Origin: Durusdinium trenchii
Taxonomy: Eukaryota; Sar; Dinophyceae; Suessiales; Symbiodiniaceae
Direction of reading: 5' to 3'
Length of the DNA stretch: 64,000 bases
Assembly (NCBI GenBank): GCA_963970005.1
Contig: CAXAMN010021751.1
Coordinates: 797,241-861,240, forward strand
Below the pieces are notes generated by a model. It was not told the origin of the DNA. It did no database searches and worked only from the letters and a program-made list of their open reading frames with translations. Below, piece by piece: positions 1-12,603 of this stretch (position 1 is its first letter; each line of letters starts with the position of its first letter). Position numbers and translations under genes: made by a program.

Positions 1-1522
1 GGGGGGATCGTGTGGCCGAAGTGACGTGGTTCGGCTGGCCGCAGCTCGACCCGCGGCCGGGCGGTTCGGCTGATGGACATGAGCGAAGCACCCACAGCAC
101 GATGGTCTTCCAAACACTCCATCCCTGTCACACTCCAGGCTTAAGAGATCATATATGTCCGAAAAGGCTTCACCACTAAACACAACCAAATTGTTGGCCA
201 TGCATTTTTGCTTGGATCGTCTGGTTCTACAAACGGGGGAATCTTTCTGACTTCAAGTTTGCCGCATCTGAAGAAGCTGAAGAATACTGTCACATTGCAA
301 ACATTTGACTTCTGAAAGAACGATGCTTGCTTTCAACTCTATCACGCAGGGTGTACACGTGTACCCTCATCCTTTTTTCGCGCGGGCAAGGCTAACGGCT
401 GGTCAGGCCAATGGGGATTCCATGGATGAACACAAGAAACGGTCGATTGAAGGGTGCGGAACTGGCAACAAAGCGTGCTCGAGCGGGAGATAGGCAGCCA
501 TACTTCTGTCTGGGCCTTCTGTTTGCTGGTCTTTGAGGCTGTCGAATACCTTGGGGTCCTTTGGGTCAACTGCTGAACATTGAAAAAAGGGGTCGCAGGT
601 CCACAAATGTCGAACGTCTTTTAATCGATTCTGGGCTAGAATCGTGGTTCTTGATGTTCTTAACGCACACCCGCTAAGGCTTCGTATACCATGGGCACAT
701 GAGGGTTGTGACTCGGTTCTGCCATGTGATGATTCATGTCCATCCGCCATCCAAACGCGTCAGAAAAGAGTTCGAACAAGGTCGTTGGAGAACTGAGGGA
801 ACTTGGAGTAAGTGTAATAAGAGTCAAAACTTGAATCAAACTGTTCAAAGTCTTCTCCAAACGCTTTAGCCTGCTGCAGGTTATATAACCACTTGTTTTA
901 TTTAGCTTTGGTTACATAACAAATCATGGAAACTGGACTTTGTGGCCCCTCCAAAAGAAGGCAAACATGCGGGTAGGTCAAACGCTATAGCAAACCCAGC
1001 ATGTCCATAACTTTGTTGGTGTCGGTGTTCTTCCAGTTCTTGGCATCCAGCTGCCGACATTCGAAAGGGACTTCCACTGGCACAGCGCGTTGCGCGAGCC
1101 AAGGCGCTGCGCCTTTGGCACCGCGCCTCCGTGTTGAAGACGCAGGTGCTCGCTGCGCTGCATCGCGCGGTCGCGTCGAGCACTGCAGAGTTTTGCAGCG
1201 CGCAATTGTTGGGATGACATCCGTCACCGAACCAAAGAAATGCTCTGGAACCCCCTCTTAAGGGATCTTAAAGGTGTTGTATTCTTTGAAGGTTGAACCG
1301 ATGACCACGAGTTGGGGATCCAAGTTTGGCAGGTCAAAGGGATCCAAGTTCGGTGTGGACGGACGATGAACCGAACTACTGAACCGGCGCTATGCATCAT
1401 TGCAGCCGCCAAGCTTGGCATGGTGCCTTCTCTGATCCTTAGATGCGCACCATCCACTAACTCATACTAAATCCACTTGCTATGGGCTATGGGCTGCATG
1501 CGCGCTATGGGGAGGGGACTGA
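1..1522. other. No recognised gene
   Basis: The only hint is a GC-rich minus-strand stretch at about 985-1180 (VPVEVPFECRQLDAKNWKNT, then stop) that may be an exon end. Nothing else is supported. Confidence 0.5.
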
Positions 1523-2263
1523 TCACATCGGTCCCCAAAGCACTCGGAGAAGCATCATGTGCTGCAAAGCAATACTTCTTGACACCACCAAGCGAGAATT
1601 CCCTGCTTTGACCGTCCTGTATGTGATTTGATGCAATTGGATGCCCATGTGTATCAGATGTTTTACGCGTTTTGAACAATGCTTTGAGGTTTGTACCATA
1701 CGCCACTGGAGGACGGAGACCATTAGATTGACATCTCCATGCCTGTAAGGACACCAACTGTTTGCCTGTATGAGAGAGCTGTGGAGCTCGAGGACTCCAT
1801 CACCCTCCCAAGCTAACCCAGCAAGCATCTTGTTGGCGTGCTTCCAAACCTGTCCGGTGAGTTGCTGGAACTTGCGGGAGGAAACTAGTAGGAAGCATAC
1901 CGGCCGAAACTTCTCACCACACCAAACCGCAAAAAGAACACATCCAAGATCGATGCCGTAGGCCCTATTTCCAGCAAACGCATCTCCCGCACCGCCCGGC
2001 ATGTCCAGCACCAAGCTCCAACAAAAATAACACTGGCACCCCCTATATAATCCAAGGCTCCCCCTATGTCTTCCCGCTGCCCTCAGGCGCCCAGTGGTGC
2101 CTCTCAGGCACCTCTCACGGGGCGCTCCACGGACCAAAGCTCCGCCCGGCGCGCCGACCCAAAGGTCCCCACGCTCCGCGCCCGGCGCTTCGGGCGCCGT
2201 GCCGGGTGCGGCTGCGTGGGTGCAGAAGGCGGTAAAGCGCGGAGATCCACCGGAGTGTACCAT
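1523..2263 (-). CDS. Long open stretch of unclear status
   Basis: 246 open codons on the minus strand, unusually long for a non-coding part. The middle contains LDMPGGAGDAFAG, which recalls the GAGDxF signature of PfkB-type sugar kinases. The surrounding residues do not resemble the rest of that family, so the match may be chance. The first 70 codons lie in a GC-rich island. Confidence 0.22.
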   Translation of the reverse strand: MVHSGGSPRFTAFCTHAAAPGTAPEAPGAERGDLWVGAPGGALVRGAPRERCLRGTTGRLRAAGRHRGSLGLYRGCQCYFCWSLVLDMPGGAGDAFAGNRAYGIDLGCVLFAVWCGEKFRPVCFLLVSSRKFQQLTGQVWKHANKMLAGLAWEGDGVLELHSSLIQANSWCPYRHGDVNLMVSVLQWRMVQTSKHCSKRVKHLIHMGIQLHQITYRTVKAGNSRLVVSRSIALQHMMLLRVLWGPM

Positions 2264-5200
2264 CCTCAGGTGGAAGGATGATCCCTGCGTGATCCGAAGG
2301 TCCGAAGCACAGCTCGCAGTACAACACTTGCAAATTTGACAGCTTATGATGCCCGAGAGCAGGGGTCCGCTGGTGTATGCTAGTGTAACAGACTCAGCTG
2401 TTGAGGCAAATATCTACCAAACATCTACTAAAGAATTTCACAAAGTCCATTGATTTGATAGTACCATAGATTCTACTTGCCGAGGATGATGATATATTTG
2501 CGGGCACTATAAATAATATATACTAGCAGCCTAGCAAGAAACCAACTTTATCTCAAAGGCCCATGCACCCGGGTCTTTCAAATCCCACAACAACAAATGC
2601 CAAACTGGCTTGTTTGGACATGGGACTGGCGAGGAGCTAGGCCAAAGGTGAGGTGAGTTTTTTGAACACCCTTGGCCGAGGGTGAGATTCATTCCACAAT
2701 GGTTGCCTGGGGTGGGGGATGTCATCTCATTTCACCACGTGCTCAATACATCTCAATACAACGCTATAGGGCATGCTATGGCCAACCACCAGCGACAAAC
2801 CGGCATATACCAACTTCAAAGTTTGGATTGGCCAACTCCAAGACCACAGGTCTCCAAACAACAAACCATGTCTGTCCGGTCCGTCCATTTCCTTGCACTA
2901 ACCTGAGCCCACTCACCCCATGTGAGCCAATCTCCCACGAAGTCGTTCACTTGAAACCCTCCTGGAACCATCAGGAACTGTACCCAAACACTCCATGGGA
3001 CTAGTAATATTCACATAACCCTTGACCCCACTGTTGCAGCACCCCTGGCCCCATCGGTCCCTCCGACAATCTGGTCCTTAAAGGTATATTCTACCAGTCC
3101 CTAGAGCCAGTCTTCTGGAGTCTTTGCGGTCCCCAATTCCGCCCGCCTCCAGTGGATCAGAACTGATGTCCGAGCTGCCGGGACCCGGCGTGGTGCACTG
3201 GCGCAGGTTCCTGACCCGTTGCCCTGGGATGTGCCAGGGGCCTCCCAGCGGCGTCGTCACATACCCGGCGGCGGCGGGGCGGGGAGGAGGACCCGGTGCA
3301 GGCACCTCAGTGAAGTGAGCGGGGCCCCAGCGGGGCGGTTTAGGCCGGCTGGTAGCAGGTGTGGTGGATCCGAAAGACATGCCGACTTGGCATGTTTACC
3401 GTGCATTCTTACTGACATTGGAGTAGTTTGAAAAGACGTCAACATAGTATAATAGCTAAATCTATGCCATACATGGAGTGTTTGGGCCTGATGGCATTTT
3501 GAGGGGGCGCTGCTGGTGGTTACGGTTCTTCCCAGCAAACATCGCAACCAAGCAGGAAGGCTTGGGGAATGGATGGGACATATGAAGGTTTTCTTCCAAC
3601 CACAAAGAGCTTGTGGGAGGCCAAACTCTTATGGGATTCTGCATGCTCCAGTTGCTACCATCCAATGCTTCCGCCTCAACTCAGCTAGTTCAATCCCCCC
3701 CACCGGGCACGTGCATCGCTCCCCTACGTCGGAGCTCGAGCGACCGGCCCTGCTCCGGCGCCATCGTCGCGAGGTCCGTCGCAGAGTTCACTCATGGCTG
3801 GAAGACGTCCGGCGGCGTGTCCTGGGGGCGCCGCAACGGCGTCCGGTCTGAGAAAAGGTCGAGGCGAATGAAAAAGGCCTTTGGCAGCTGCTAGGACCCG
3901 TTTGAGGCCAAAAAAGAACAACACTTCATATATGATTGATTATGAGTATGTAATAGTATGTATATAAATGAAATATTGATATGATGATGTTTGTTGTTTG
4001 AAATATGCAGCATGATGCATTTCTGAAGGGGCTGTTTTCGTGGAGGGCTGCCCAGCCCTTCTTGCTTTGCACGCATCTCCTGCATCCTCTGGTGGATGGA
4101 CGAGACCATCCAAACCATCCTGGCAGATGTGACCAGCGCGGGCGCCAGGAACGCAGTGGCAAACGCAGATGCGACGGCTTCGCTCAGGGTGGTGGCTGAA
4201 GTGCCCAGGGTCGCCGTGAGCACAGCAGGGACTTGGTGGCGCCTCCAAGGCCTGAAAACGAGTCAGGCGGGTCAGTCATATCCACCGTCCACCCCGGCAA
4301 GAGTCTCTTGGAGGTCTCTGGGTCTCTGCAGCGATCTCACCCAGGTTTGCCAAAAGAAAACATGGATGTGCTTAATGTGCTTTTAATTAAGATGCGCTGA
4401 TACTGGGCCACTTTGGTGAGAGAGTCTCATCTAAAATGATGCTCCCCCCAAAATCGATAGAAATCAGAAGTGCATAGCGTATCCCCAGGAAGATGAAGAT
4501 GTGCTAGATGTGGATCACGACATGGGGGGGGTGCAAGACTCTCTTTCCTCTAACCCTGTGGTTGTCTTGGTTGAGACCTACATGGCATCTACATACCGAG
4601 ACCTTCATCCTGGCATATCCTGGCATCCAAGGCTCTAAGGCCGTCAGCAACTGCGACTGCTCATTTGCCAGCATCAGGCCGTGGCGTGGTGCTGTGGCGC
4701 TACGAAGCAGGCAGGATGGAGTGGCCGGAAAATCGTGCGGGGCGTGCGGATGATGGTGAATCCTCAGTGAGCCCAGGGAATTTGGGTCCAACCTTCTTCG
4801 AACACCTCGATTGCTCAAGAAAACCACTGCAACCCAGTTGACCCGCGGTGAACACAACGGGTCAGGCTCGCACGGCACTTCACCATCTGCAAGGTGGGGC
4901 CCCACGATTCGCGCACACAGAAACAACCCCTTTCAATTTCAATTGTACATGCTTGACTCATGACCAGTTCACTTGCATAAAACCGCCAGCAACCGCCAAA
5001 CAGCAGCGATGAGCTGTGAGATGTGTTCCTTTTCCTCACCTCGGACCCACAAAGCTTGTGCTGAACTGGTGCTGAGCCGGCCCTAGGGACCTGGGCAACG
5101 AGGCGAAGCCTAAAAATTCACCCCCACCGGCCCCCCACCCAAACGTGCCCACATCTTCACGTTGCTGCACTGAATGACTACCACCAAAAAACGGAAGGAT

Positions 5201-5426
5201 TCCTCTGAAGTGGCGAATGAATGAATGACTGCAGTGCTGGATGTTCTTGGACTGGTACTGAGTGGGCTGAAAATGCACCAGCCAGAGAGACCAACAAACA
5301 CCTTTAGATCCACTTGATGCACTAGCATGTCCCCACTCCACCCAACAACAGCATCTTCCGGCCTTTTGCGATACATGTCACGCATTCTCATACAACGCTA
5401 ACATCTTAACCCCCCAAAACACCCCT
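2264..5426. other. No recognised gene
   Basis: GC-rich islands at 3120-3340 and 3720-3890, and a minus-strand stretch near 4020-4223 (AVASAFATAFLAPALVTSAR ... SSIHQRMQEMRAKQEG), are possible exons. None has a recognisable motif, and several frames are open. Confidence 0.45.
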
Positions 5427-5699
5427 TCAAATCGATCTACTTTCTCCTCCAAGCTTCTCCACGACTTCCTCCACCCACTCCGCTGTCGCAGGTGTCACTG
5501 GAGGCTTTGGCAGCTGCTGAGAGCGCTCGACCCCCAAGGGGTGGCACGGCCGTCCCGTGGCGAAGTCGAGAGCGAGCTCCAAGCGCTTCAGGCTGGGAAT
5601 CTCCCGCCTGGCAGGGCTGGTCGGTCCTCCGAGGCCTCCCCCCAAGGCGGACGACGGCCTGCTTGAAAGGCTGTACCTCCGTCTGACTGCAGAGGTCAA
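5427..5699 (-). CDS. Possible exon, unrecognised
   Basis: 90 open codons on the minus strand (TSAVRRRYSLSSRPSSALGG ... PATAEWVEEVVEKLGGE) in a GC-rich island. The Arg/Ser-rich start and acidic helical end are protein-like, but no homology is evident and another frame is open too. Confidence 0.25.
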   Translation of the reverse strand: MTSAVRRRYSLSSRPSSALGGGLGGPTSPARREIPSLKRLELALDFATGRPCHPLGVERSQQLPKPPVTPATAEWVEEVVEKLGGESRSI

Positions 5700-8600
5700 G
5701 GTCCTAGAATGAACAGAATCCCCTGATGACGGGCTCAGGGTGTTGACTCACAGCCATATGGATCCATGTGGTGATAAGTACCTACCGGACGCCATCCCTT
5801 GCGCCCCGATTTCGGGGTATCGAATCGGGCCCTGCTTCGGAGTGTCCAGTCAGCGCGAGTCAGGGGGGCTCTGGTGCCACCGGACCCCGAAGCAAAAACC
5901 ATGGAACCCAGGCGGTTCAAACGCTGCACTCGGTCTTCAATCGTTCTTTGTTCATGATGTTTTTGAACACCTATCCGTCAGATCATGGATGCTTTTTCTA
6001 CGGTTTTCTGGACCTGTGTTCTCCACAGCCTAACAAAAGCCCACACATTCTTTCACCGACTTTCACATGTCACATGCCTTGGATGAGATTGCCGGCTGGC
6101 TGGAATCAGCATCGGCTTGCGATGCACCGGAACCTCATGTGAAGGATGACATCGAGCCAAGCGCCCGCGGAAGGTGGACGGTCTGGGGCCGGTCGAGACC
6201 AGGCCGGTCTCAAGGGTTGAAGACATGTCGGTCTGGAACGATTTAAGAATTGAATGTTGCCTGTCTCAATTGACATCTTAAATCCAGAATCAATGGCATC
6301 CATTCGGGTAGCCCCAAACCAGGAAATTTGCTGGGAGGCAGGAGCACGGGTAGCTGTGATCCATCCAGACTTCTAGACTATTCTAGACTATATAATTACA
6401 CATTAACGCATCCTCAAACTCAAGCCTCCAACAAGCTCCTAGAAGGAGCTCATTCTGGGTAGCATCCTGGAATCCATTTTCGGCCCCACATCCAAAACCA
6501 CTCCACTCTGCCCAAGCACTCGCGGCTTCAGCGTATTCAAATGCACGTCCATCGGTGGCACCGGCCAGCGCGCGCCGGCCCGGCCGCCCGGCGCCCAGCG
6601 CAGCTCGCGCGGCGCCGCGAGCAGCTCCGGAAGGGGCGCTTGGCGGAGGTCGCGGCCCGGGCAGTCGAACGTGGGGCCAGGCGTTGGGAGGCACGGTGGT
6701 CGCTCCACCTGGCAACGGATGAAAGGGATGGACTTCGCTGGGAGATGTTGGGGGAAGTACCCCAGGGAGAGTGAGAAAAGCCCAGATTGATTCGGTTGAT
6801 TCACCATGCACTGGCCATGCGAGATCCTCTGAAGTGCAGTTCTGAGTGTCAAACTTCTTGCCAAACTGTCATGGGAGATGGGCATGGGTGGATGTGGGTG
6901 GTTAAAACGTCCTCAGGCAAAACCTGTTGTTCTTCTTGGGCCACAAAATGATGTTACATGATGTTACTGCAGTTGGGCTGCGTAAGAGCAGTGGCCCTCC
7001 ATGTTCCAAATCCACCATGACTGGATGTCCATCAACTTGTGAACTCGTAGCACTACTATGTAAGCCACTATATGACTAGCCACTGTATGCTGATGTGTAT
7101 AGCCCATGACTTCCAATCGCAAAAGAAACCATGCGCAATTGCCAGGAGTTCCCCTGCCGCACCCAGGTGTTCTTCAGAAACAAAAATGGATGGGCGAACG
7201 CTGAAGGTTTCTGACACGACAAGCCTTACACCTGGTGCAGGCAGGTCTTCAACTCATCCGCCCTGCAAAAAAAATCGTTCCAAAAAAGGAAGTAAGTAGT
7301 CATCCCGTCTCTCGAATAGCGCTACTAGTAGGTACACTACACTCATCTCGCCCTTTCCCCCCCCGTTTCAAAGCAAGCGGATCTTTCTATGACTCCAATC
7401 ACCTCCTGAAAAGGTACGACTGGATCCCTATAGGGTAACAAGCGGATCTTTCGACACCTTCGACTCGCCCGCTCTCTCCGCTCTCTACGCCGGCTCTCCG
7501 TGCTTCGCGACGGGCGCGAAGGCGTCACCTCCAAGGGTTGCTGCGGCGTCATGGGGCCTCCAACCACTGGCAGCGGCTCCGAGCGGATGGGGTCCGCGTG
7601 GTTTTCTCCCCTCCGCGGAGACTGGGGAGAAAACAGCAAAGGTTGAGGGACCTCAGTGGAAGCTCGGTGAAAGAGGTGAAACACCTGGTGAACACCCATG
7701 AAAACGATAGAAAACTCGGGCGAGGCTGGATGGAACGTGGCTTGACCCGTTGATGTCGTATGATGATGTATGATGTAGTTGCACTCGTGTCTTAAATATT
7801 CAAAGCGCCCCCAGCAGGGCGAAATCTGATCGCGGAACTGCAGGGCGAGCGTGAAAACACGCACGAACACGTGGACCATGGGAACTGCAGGAGTGATATG
7901 ACCATGGTCATCTTCTTCCCCCAAACCAAAGGCACCATATGGTACTGTTTTCCCCTTGACCATCCATGGGACTGGAAGAGTTATAATAACTAATTCATGG
8001 GATTCTCAATGGTTTTCATGTATATCACTCTTCCAGTCGCATGGATATCTGCTATTGGTACATGGATATACATGGATGCATATCACTCAACCCCAATTGA
8101 TGTCGTTCGCTTGGATCTCTTCTCCCCCGAACACTCCGGACCCTGAAAGAACGCGAAAAACCCGGGCGTGCCGCTGTGTCGAAGGAGCGGCAGCGATGTC
8201 AGCTCTCGCAAGCAACGCAAGATCAATGGCCATCCTTTGGGGGTCGAAGTAGCAACGCTCAACACCATCTCAACAGCGATCCCCATTGGAAACCACCGAC
8301 CCCCGAGTCACCCGTGCGTGTCCCCAACCGCGCGCGCTTGGATGCTGCCCAAGCGACCTGCCGCCCACATGACATGGGCCACGAAACGAAGTCCGGTGTC
8401 CTTTGTCGGCATCCGGGAGAACGGGCGATGTCGGAGCCCAACAACTGGACGGTGCAGCTGCTGTTTCTGTAGGGCATGTGGGCTGACCAAGCGGAGTGTG
8501 GAGCAGCTTGGAGCTGCTGTGGAGTGTGTCCGTCTGCGATCTCGGTGACTTGTGATTCAGCATCAATACACTCGAGCTCACATGGCTTGGGAGGTGGTGG

Positions 8601-9319
8601 CATCGGATGGAGATGTCGTGCAGGTGGTTCTTGGCACCCTGCTGGTTGCACTAAAGGAGGTTCTGGCAGCATCATGATGGCCGGTATGCCTGGTATGGCT
8701 GGTATGGTCGGTGGTGCAGGTCTTTCAACCATTGAGCCAGGCACTACTGGCATGATTGAGCGCCTTTTTGAGGGCCTTCGACAGCCTAGCCTCAGTACAA
8801 GGAGCCATGACGGTGGCCGTGTTGGCCAGTGGTGGGATCAAATCGACCGATCGTCTCTTCTCATCCAGCCGACCCCTCATGCAATGGGCCCGAAGTAATG
8901 GGGGGAAGTTTGTGAGGTGCAGGTGGAAAGCGCCCTGCGCTTCGCGCAGGGCAGGTGAGGGCCCCGTTCCAACCTCAAAAGCATCTCCTCCTTCTGGTGC
9001 AATGACGTAGCTTCGAAGCAAGTGCGCCCGAAGCTCCAAAGAAAGCCCCCCCAAACGGCAGAAAATCGGATTTGTTGAAGGCAGGCTGGCACAATTTTTT
9101 GAGCTATCCTTGGTAGTTCCAGCCAATTTTTATGCAACTTGGGTATCTCAGCCTCCCCTTGTTGGTGTCTGAGCCTGGTTTCCCGCTAAAGAACTAAAAG
9201 GTGATCGCAAACCCATTATCTTTTTTGGTATTCTTGTGGTGATATGGTGGCCCAACTGCCACTGTCGGTGGTTCCTAAAAAACCTGAGTGGCTGCTACCT
9301 TGTGACTTTGTAGGCCACC
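5700..9319. other. Mostly unrecognised sequence
   Basis: GC-rich islands at 6540-6770 and 8280-9010 are open on both strands, for example the minus-strand GRLDEKRRSVDLIPPLANTA near 8850. They could be exons but cannot be assigned. A long open stretch at 7343-7963 is listed separately. Confidence 0.45.
7343..7963 (-). CDS. Long open stretch of unclear status
   Basis: 206 open codons on the minus strand. The segment around 7500-7650 (EVPQPLLFSPQSPRRGENHA ... TPSRPSRSTESRRRERRERA) has the Pro/Arg/Ser-rich composition of disordered protein. The rest looks intronic. The opposite strand is also open over 7538-7753. Confidence 0.2.
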   Translation of the reverse strand: MVKGKTVPYGAFGLGEEDDHGHITPAVPMVHVFVRVFTLALQFRDQISPCWGRFEYLRHECNYIIHHHTTSTGQATFHPASPEFSIVFMGVHQVFHLFHRASTEVPQPLLFSPQSPRRGENHADPIRSEPLPVVGGPMTPQQPLEVTPSRPSRSTESRRRERRERASRRCRKIRLLPYRDPVVPFQEVIGVIERSACFETGGERAR

Positions 9320-9616
9320 CTTGCCGGCCTTTGCCTCCTCCACCTTCCAAGCTGTATCAAATACCCTTCCAAGCCAAGTGACCACCACAAGGAGCAAAAC
9401 ACCAAACATCCACACAAGGCCACTCCGGCAATCGATGCCAGGACAACCAGTAGGCAAAATTCGTCCTCCTCCACCGACCAAAAGGCAAAGGTCAGCATTG
9501 CTGCTGTGCTGCTGTTCGTTGCAGTGCTTGTGCTGCTGGTGGTCGTGGCGGTGCTGCCGCTGGTGCTGATGCTACTGCTAACGGTGCTGGAGCAAACCGT
9601 GGCACCGGGTGCTTGA
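9320..9616 (+). CDS. Possible membrane-protein exon fragment
   Basis: A plus-strand frame without a clear start reads DARTTSRQNSSSSTDQKAKV, then SIAAVLLFVAVLVLLVVVAV and LPLVLMLLLTVLEQ, ending at a TGA at 9616. The roughly 33-residue hydrophobic run would make one or two membrane spans. GCTG-rich DNA can produce such runs by chance, so this is tentative. Confidence 0.25.
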   Translation, partial: LAGLCLLHLPSCIKYPSKPSDHHKEQNTKHPHKATPAIDARTTSRQNSSSSTDQKAKVSIAAVLLFVAVLVLLVVVAVLPLVLMLLLTVLEQTVAPGA

Positions 9617-11326
9617 AACTGCCAAAGCTCACCAATCAGACCTCAGGTCGCGACCAGAGGACCGGACGGCTGCTTTCCAGGTCGGGTGCAGCGAAGTAGG
9701 TCTGGAGTGAAGGTCCAAGGTCCCTGTGGTCCGGTGCCCAAATGAAAAGGTCCAGAAGGGTGCCCAAATGAAGTTTCAATGGTTTTTTGTTTAAATCCAT
9801 TTTGGAATAAGAGGACAAATCAGTTCCTTAAAGAAGTTTCAACATAAGAGGACTCCATGGTTCAAAAGAAGCCTATATGTTTGGGATTATTTGGGGCATG
9901 CGGGCAGAACCCCAAACAGCTTAATAACATCATGGTCTCTGGGTTGATCTCATCTGAACTCATCGGAACTAACTAACTCATGATCCCACACATCCTTCTT
10001 GCAGTGCTGGCATGTTTGCGGTTCGGCCGTGCAGTGGTGATGAGACGTTGCTCCCCGCCCTAAACAAGGAAAACCATGTGCTAACAAAAAGACCTGGGAA
10101 GGGCAAGTCACTTGGTCAAACCACCTGACACACATCCTCAAACATATTTTATTTTTTCACGCTTCGACGTTCAATGACGTCCGTCACCGACACCCGAAGA
10201 AGGCCAGGAGACCATCTGCTCCTTGACCACCGTGCATCCACAAGGATCTGCTCCTGGCTCTGGACGTGTGAAAATAGGCTCGGCGGGTGGGGGGAATGCG
10301 TTCATATATAGCTTGGTTTGGGAAAGAAACGAAGCTGGCACTCTTAAAGCCAGCTTAAGGATGCCCCTCTTCCAAGGGTCTGTAGACACCCATTTTGGAT
10401 TCAGGACGTGTCAAAAGGCTGGGAGGCCAACGGGCACACTGAGGAGGTGGAGAGAAAAACCACCTGTTCAGCTATCAATGGAACTGGGTTCGTGCATCTT
10501 GAGGTTCGTGCACCACCAAGGATCTCCGCAAAGCCTTTGGGATTTGTTCCATTTCTGCGCGTAAAGCAACTGTACATTCAACTGACTCAACAAGCACAAA
10601 TTGTACAGAAACTTCTTTCAAACGTCTGCACAGTCTGAACAAGACCATTCACAGTGGAGAATGTAGTCTGTAGTTGGTTCGTTCTCATGATGACTGCCTA
10701 CTAAGTATAGTATAGTTACTATATAGGGAGCACATCACCCAACCCGTTTCACATCACACGCTTTTCCCATCAACTGCCCCAGGCAGTACGTCGAGGACTC
10801 GGTGCGAAGGTCTCCGTCGGGGACTCGACTCTTGGAGTGACCCATTGACACACCCCAAACCTTAGGAATTTTAGATTTTTTTTTGCTTTTTCAATTGGGG
10901 TTGAAGTTTGTCTGTTTGAAGGTTTTGCTACCACCTCAAAAGTTATTTGCACTTCTCGATTTGTAGGGTCGCGTCTGACTGTGTAAATCATGACTAGGTT
11001 CAGCTCTAGCTAGGACAGTCCCTTCTTAGCAGGTAAACTTGTAGTCATGTCAACCTTAACTTTTCACCTTCATTGACGCTCCTAGAATATTGTCTCGATT
11101 TTTCAATACTGTTTTCTCGAGGAAGGAAAGAAAAGATATTTGGGCCTTGGAAAATTTTATTTCCAAATCTTGACGCTGCCATGTGGCTCTAAATGGGTTT
11201 GCCTTCCCAAGTGGGGGTTGCTGAGTACTTTGGCTGCTTCGGTGAGGTGCTTTTCTGCAGAGGTCATTGGCTGCTTCGGCCAAATCCTTCGCCATGAGCA
11301 ATGTGGAGGCGAGCAGGAGTTTCTGC
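9617..11326. other. No recognised gene
   Basis: Intron-like or intergenic sequence. A minus-strand stretch near 10180-10310 (EPIFTRPEPGADPCGCTVVK) is the only protein-like segment. Confidence 0.5.
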
Positions 11327-11815
11327 TGAACCCTGAAGATTCTCAAGCTGGCTGCTGCAAATGGCCCAAAGCTGGCCCTTTCTATGGCAATGGCTCCCCC
11401 TGGTCCTGATCCAGAAATGTTGAAGTCCTTTTGTCGCTTTACTGCAGATACCCGCCGTTTGCTGATCCTCCACTTTGGGGAGGACGATGCCCTGGACGAA
11501 GCTGAGTGCTTGAGGAACGCGCTACTGTGGGCATGGCAGCATTTACCTGATTCAGCAACAGCCCTGCTAGACGGAAGTTTGGTTCATGTGCTGGATGTTT
11601 GCACCACAATCAAATATACTTGTCCGCATCAATACCCTACGCTTCGCGTCGTCACAGGCCTGCCTCCGCGTGGGCCGAGCTATTTGAGAGACCCGTTGAC
11701 TCAATTCACTAAGAATGATTTCAAGGCAGCTTTGGCGTGTGTCCGAGTGCTTGAAGACATGCCAGGTTCTTTTTTTGACACTGTCTTGGAGTGGAGTGAG
11801 CAAATGGTTCCCTAA
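11327..11815 (+). CDS. Uncharacterised plus-strand exon (about 145 residues)
   Basis: Open from about 11327, with a Met at 11384 (MAMAPPGPDPEMLKSFCRFT). It continues LLILHFGEDDALDEAECLRN, ALLWAWQHLPDSATALLDGS and TQFTKNDFKAALACVRVLED. The balanced, amphipathic composition and length make it likely to be coding. A possible donor (GGA|GTGAGC) lies at 11796, so the tail after VLEW may be intronic. I do not recognise the domain. Short hairpin repeats surround it, and the Lys/Pro-rich stretch at 12.25-12.6 kb may be a later exon of the same gene. Confidence 0.5.
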
Positions 11816-11986
11816 CTTTGCTCTTGAAGTCCTTGCCGAGGACGCGCAGTAAGCCAAGGCTGACTGGGAGCTTCGGCCAGCTGCCAAGGAGAGACCAGGA
11901 GCCTGTCATTGGCTGCTTCGGCTAAGACAGGAAGTTTGGGAAAGGGAAAAAATGGCGCGCCAGGCTTGTAAGGAGAGGTCTTTTAG

Positions 11987-12135
11987 CCTGCTCCAACCGA
12001 GCCTCGGGAACGTTCTTGAACCTCCTAAGGAGCAGGAAAAAAGCAGACTGCTAGAAAAAATTCCATTCATGTTTTCTAATTCTAGGACAGTCTGCTTTTA
12101 TCCTGCTCCAACCGAGCCTCGGGAACGTTCTTGAA
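11987..12135 (+). repeat. 34-bp direct repeat flanking a hairpin
   Basis: Positions 11987-12020 and 12102-12135 are identical over 34 bases (starting CCTGCTCCAACC, ending GTTCTTGAA). Between them is an inverted repeat, AGCAGACTG-CTAGAA at 12042-12056 against TTCTAG-GA-CAGTCTGCT at 12080-12096. The arrangement resembles a small non-autonomous insertion or introner. Confidence 0.7.
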
Positions 12136-12249
12136 GCTTGTAAGGAGTAGTCTGTTAGTCACCTCTGTAGGAGGCTCAGATACACGATTCTCGTCCGACG
12201 CAGCTTTTTGCTCAAGGAAAGATAAAATAAGTGGGCCTCTGGCTGATTC

Positions 12250-12603
12250 GGCCAGGGCCCACAGAATGTCGTCCTCTAAGTGCAAGAAGGACAATTTTTC
12301 AGGCTGGGGGCATATTGCGGTTGGTGAGCAAGTGACTGCTGCAGCCAAAGCCGAACCCAAATCCAATGCCAAGGGTCAACCAAATAAGCCAAAGCCGAAA
12401 CCGAAGCCAGAAAAGCCACCTAAGAAGCCTGAGCCTAGGGCCAAGCCGAAGCCTGCAGTAGGCGGCGATGATGAGCCACCCACAAAAAACAAACAAAAAA
12501 GACAGAAGCAACCGGAGCCTCAGCTGGGGAGGTCGATGATGACGACCAGGAAGTGGAGATGGAAGAGGGTGAGGAAAACGACGAGGTTTGGAACCCGCTG
12601 GCG
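12250..12603 (+). CDS. Lys/Pro-rich basic stretch followed by an acidic tail
   Basis: The plus-strand frame reads QPNKPKPKPKPEKPPKKPEP then RAKPKPAVGGDDEPPTKNKQ. In another frame, after the A-rich run near 12482-12512, it reads TEATGASAGEVDDDDQEVEM then EEGEENDEVWNPLA and a stop at 12603. Both halves look coding and fit together as a basic then acidic tail of a nuclear or chromatin-type protein. Either an indel in the A runs or a small intron separates them. Low complexity prevents a family assignment. Confidence 0.4.

Noticed and set aside
1523-2263. PfkB-type kinase call from LDMPGGAGDAFAG
   Set aside because: The motif is isolated, and no other parts of the sugar-kinase fold are visible. 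Kept only as a long open stretch of low confidence.
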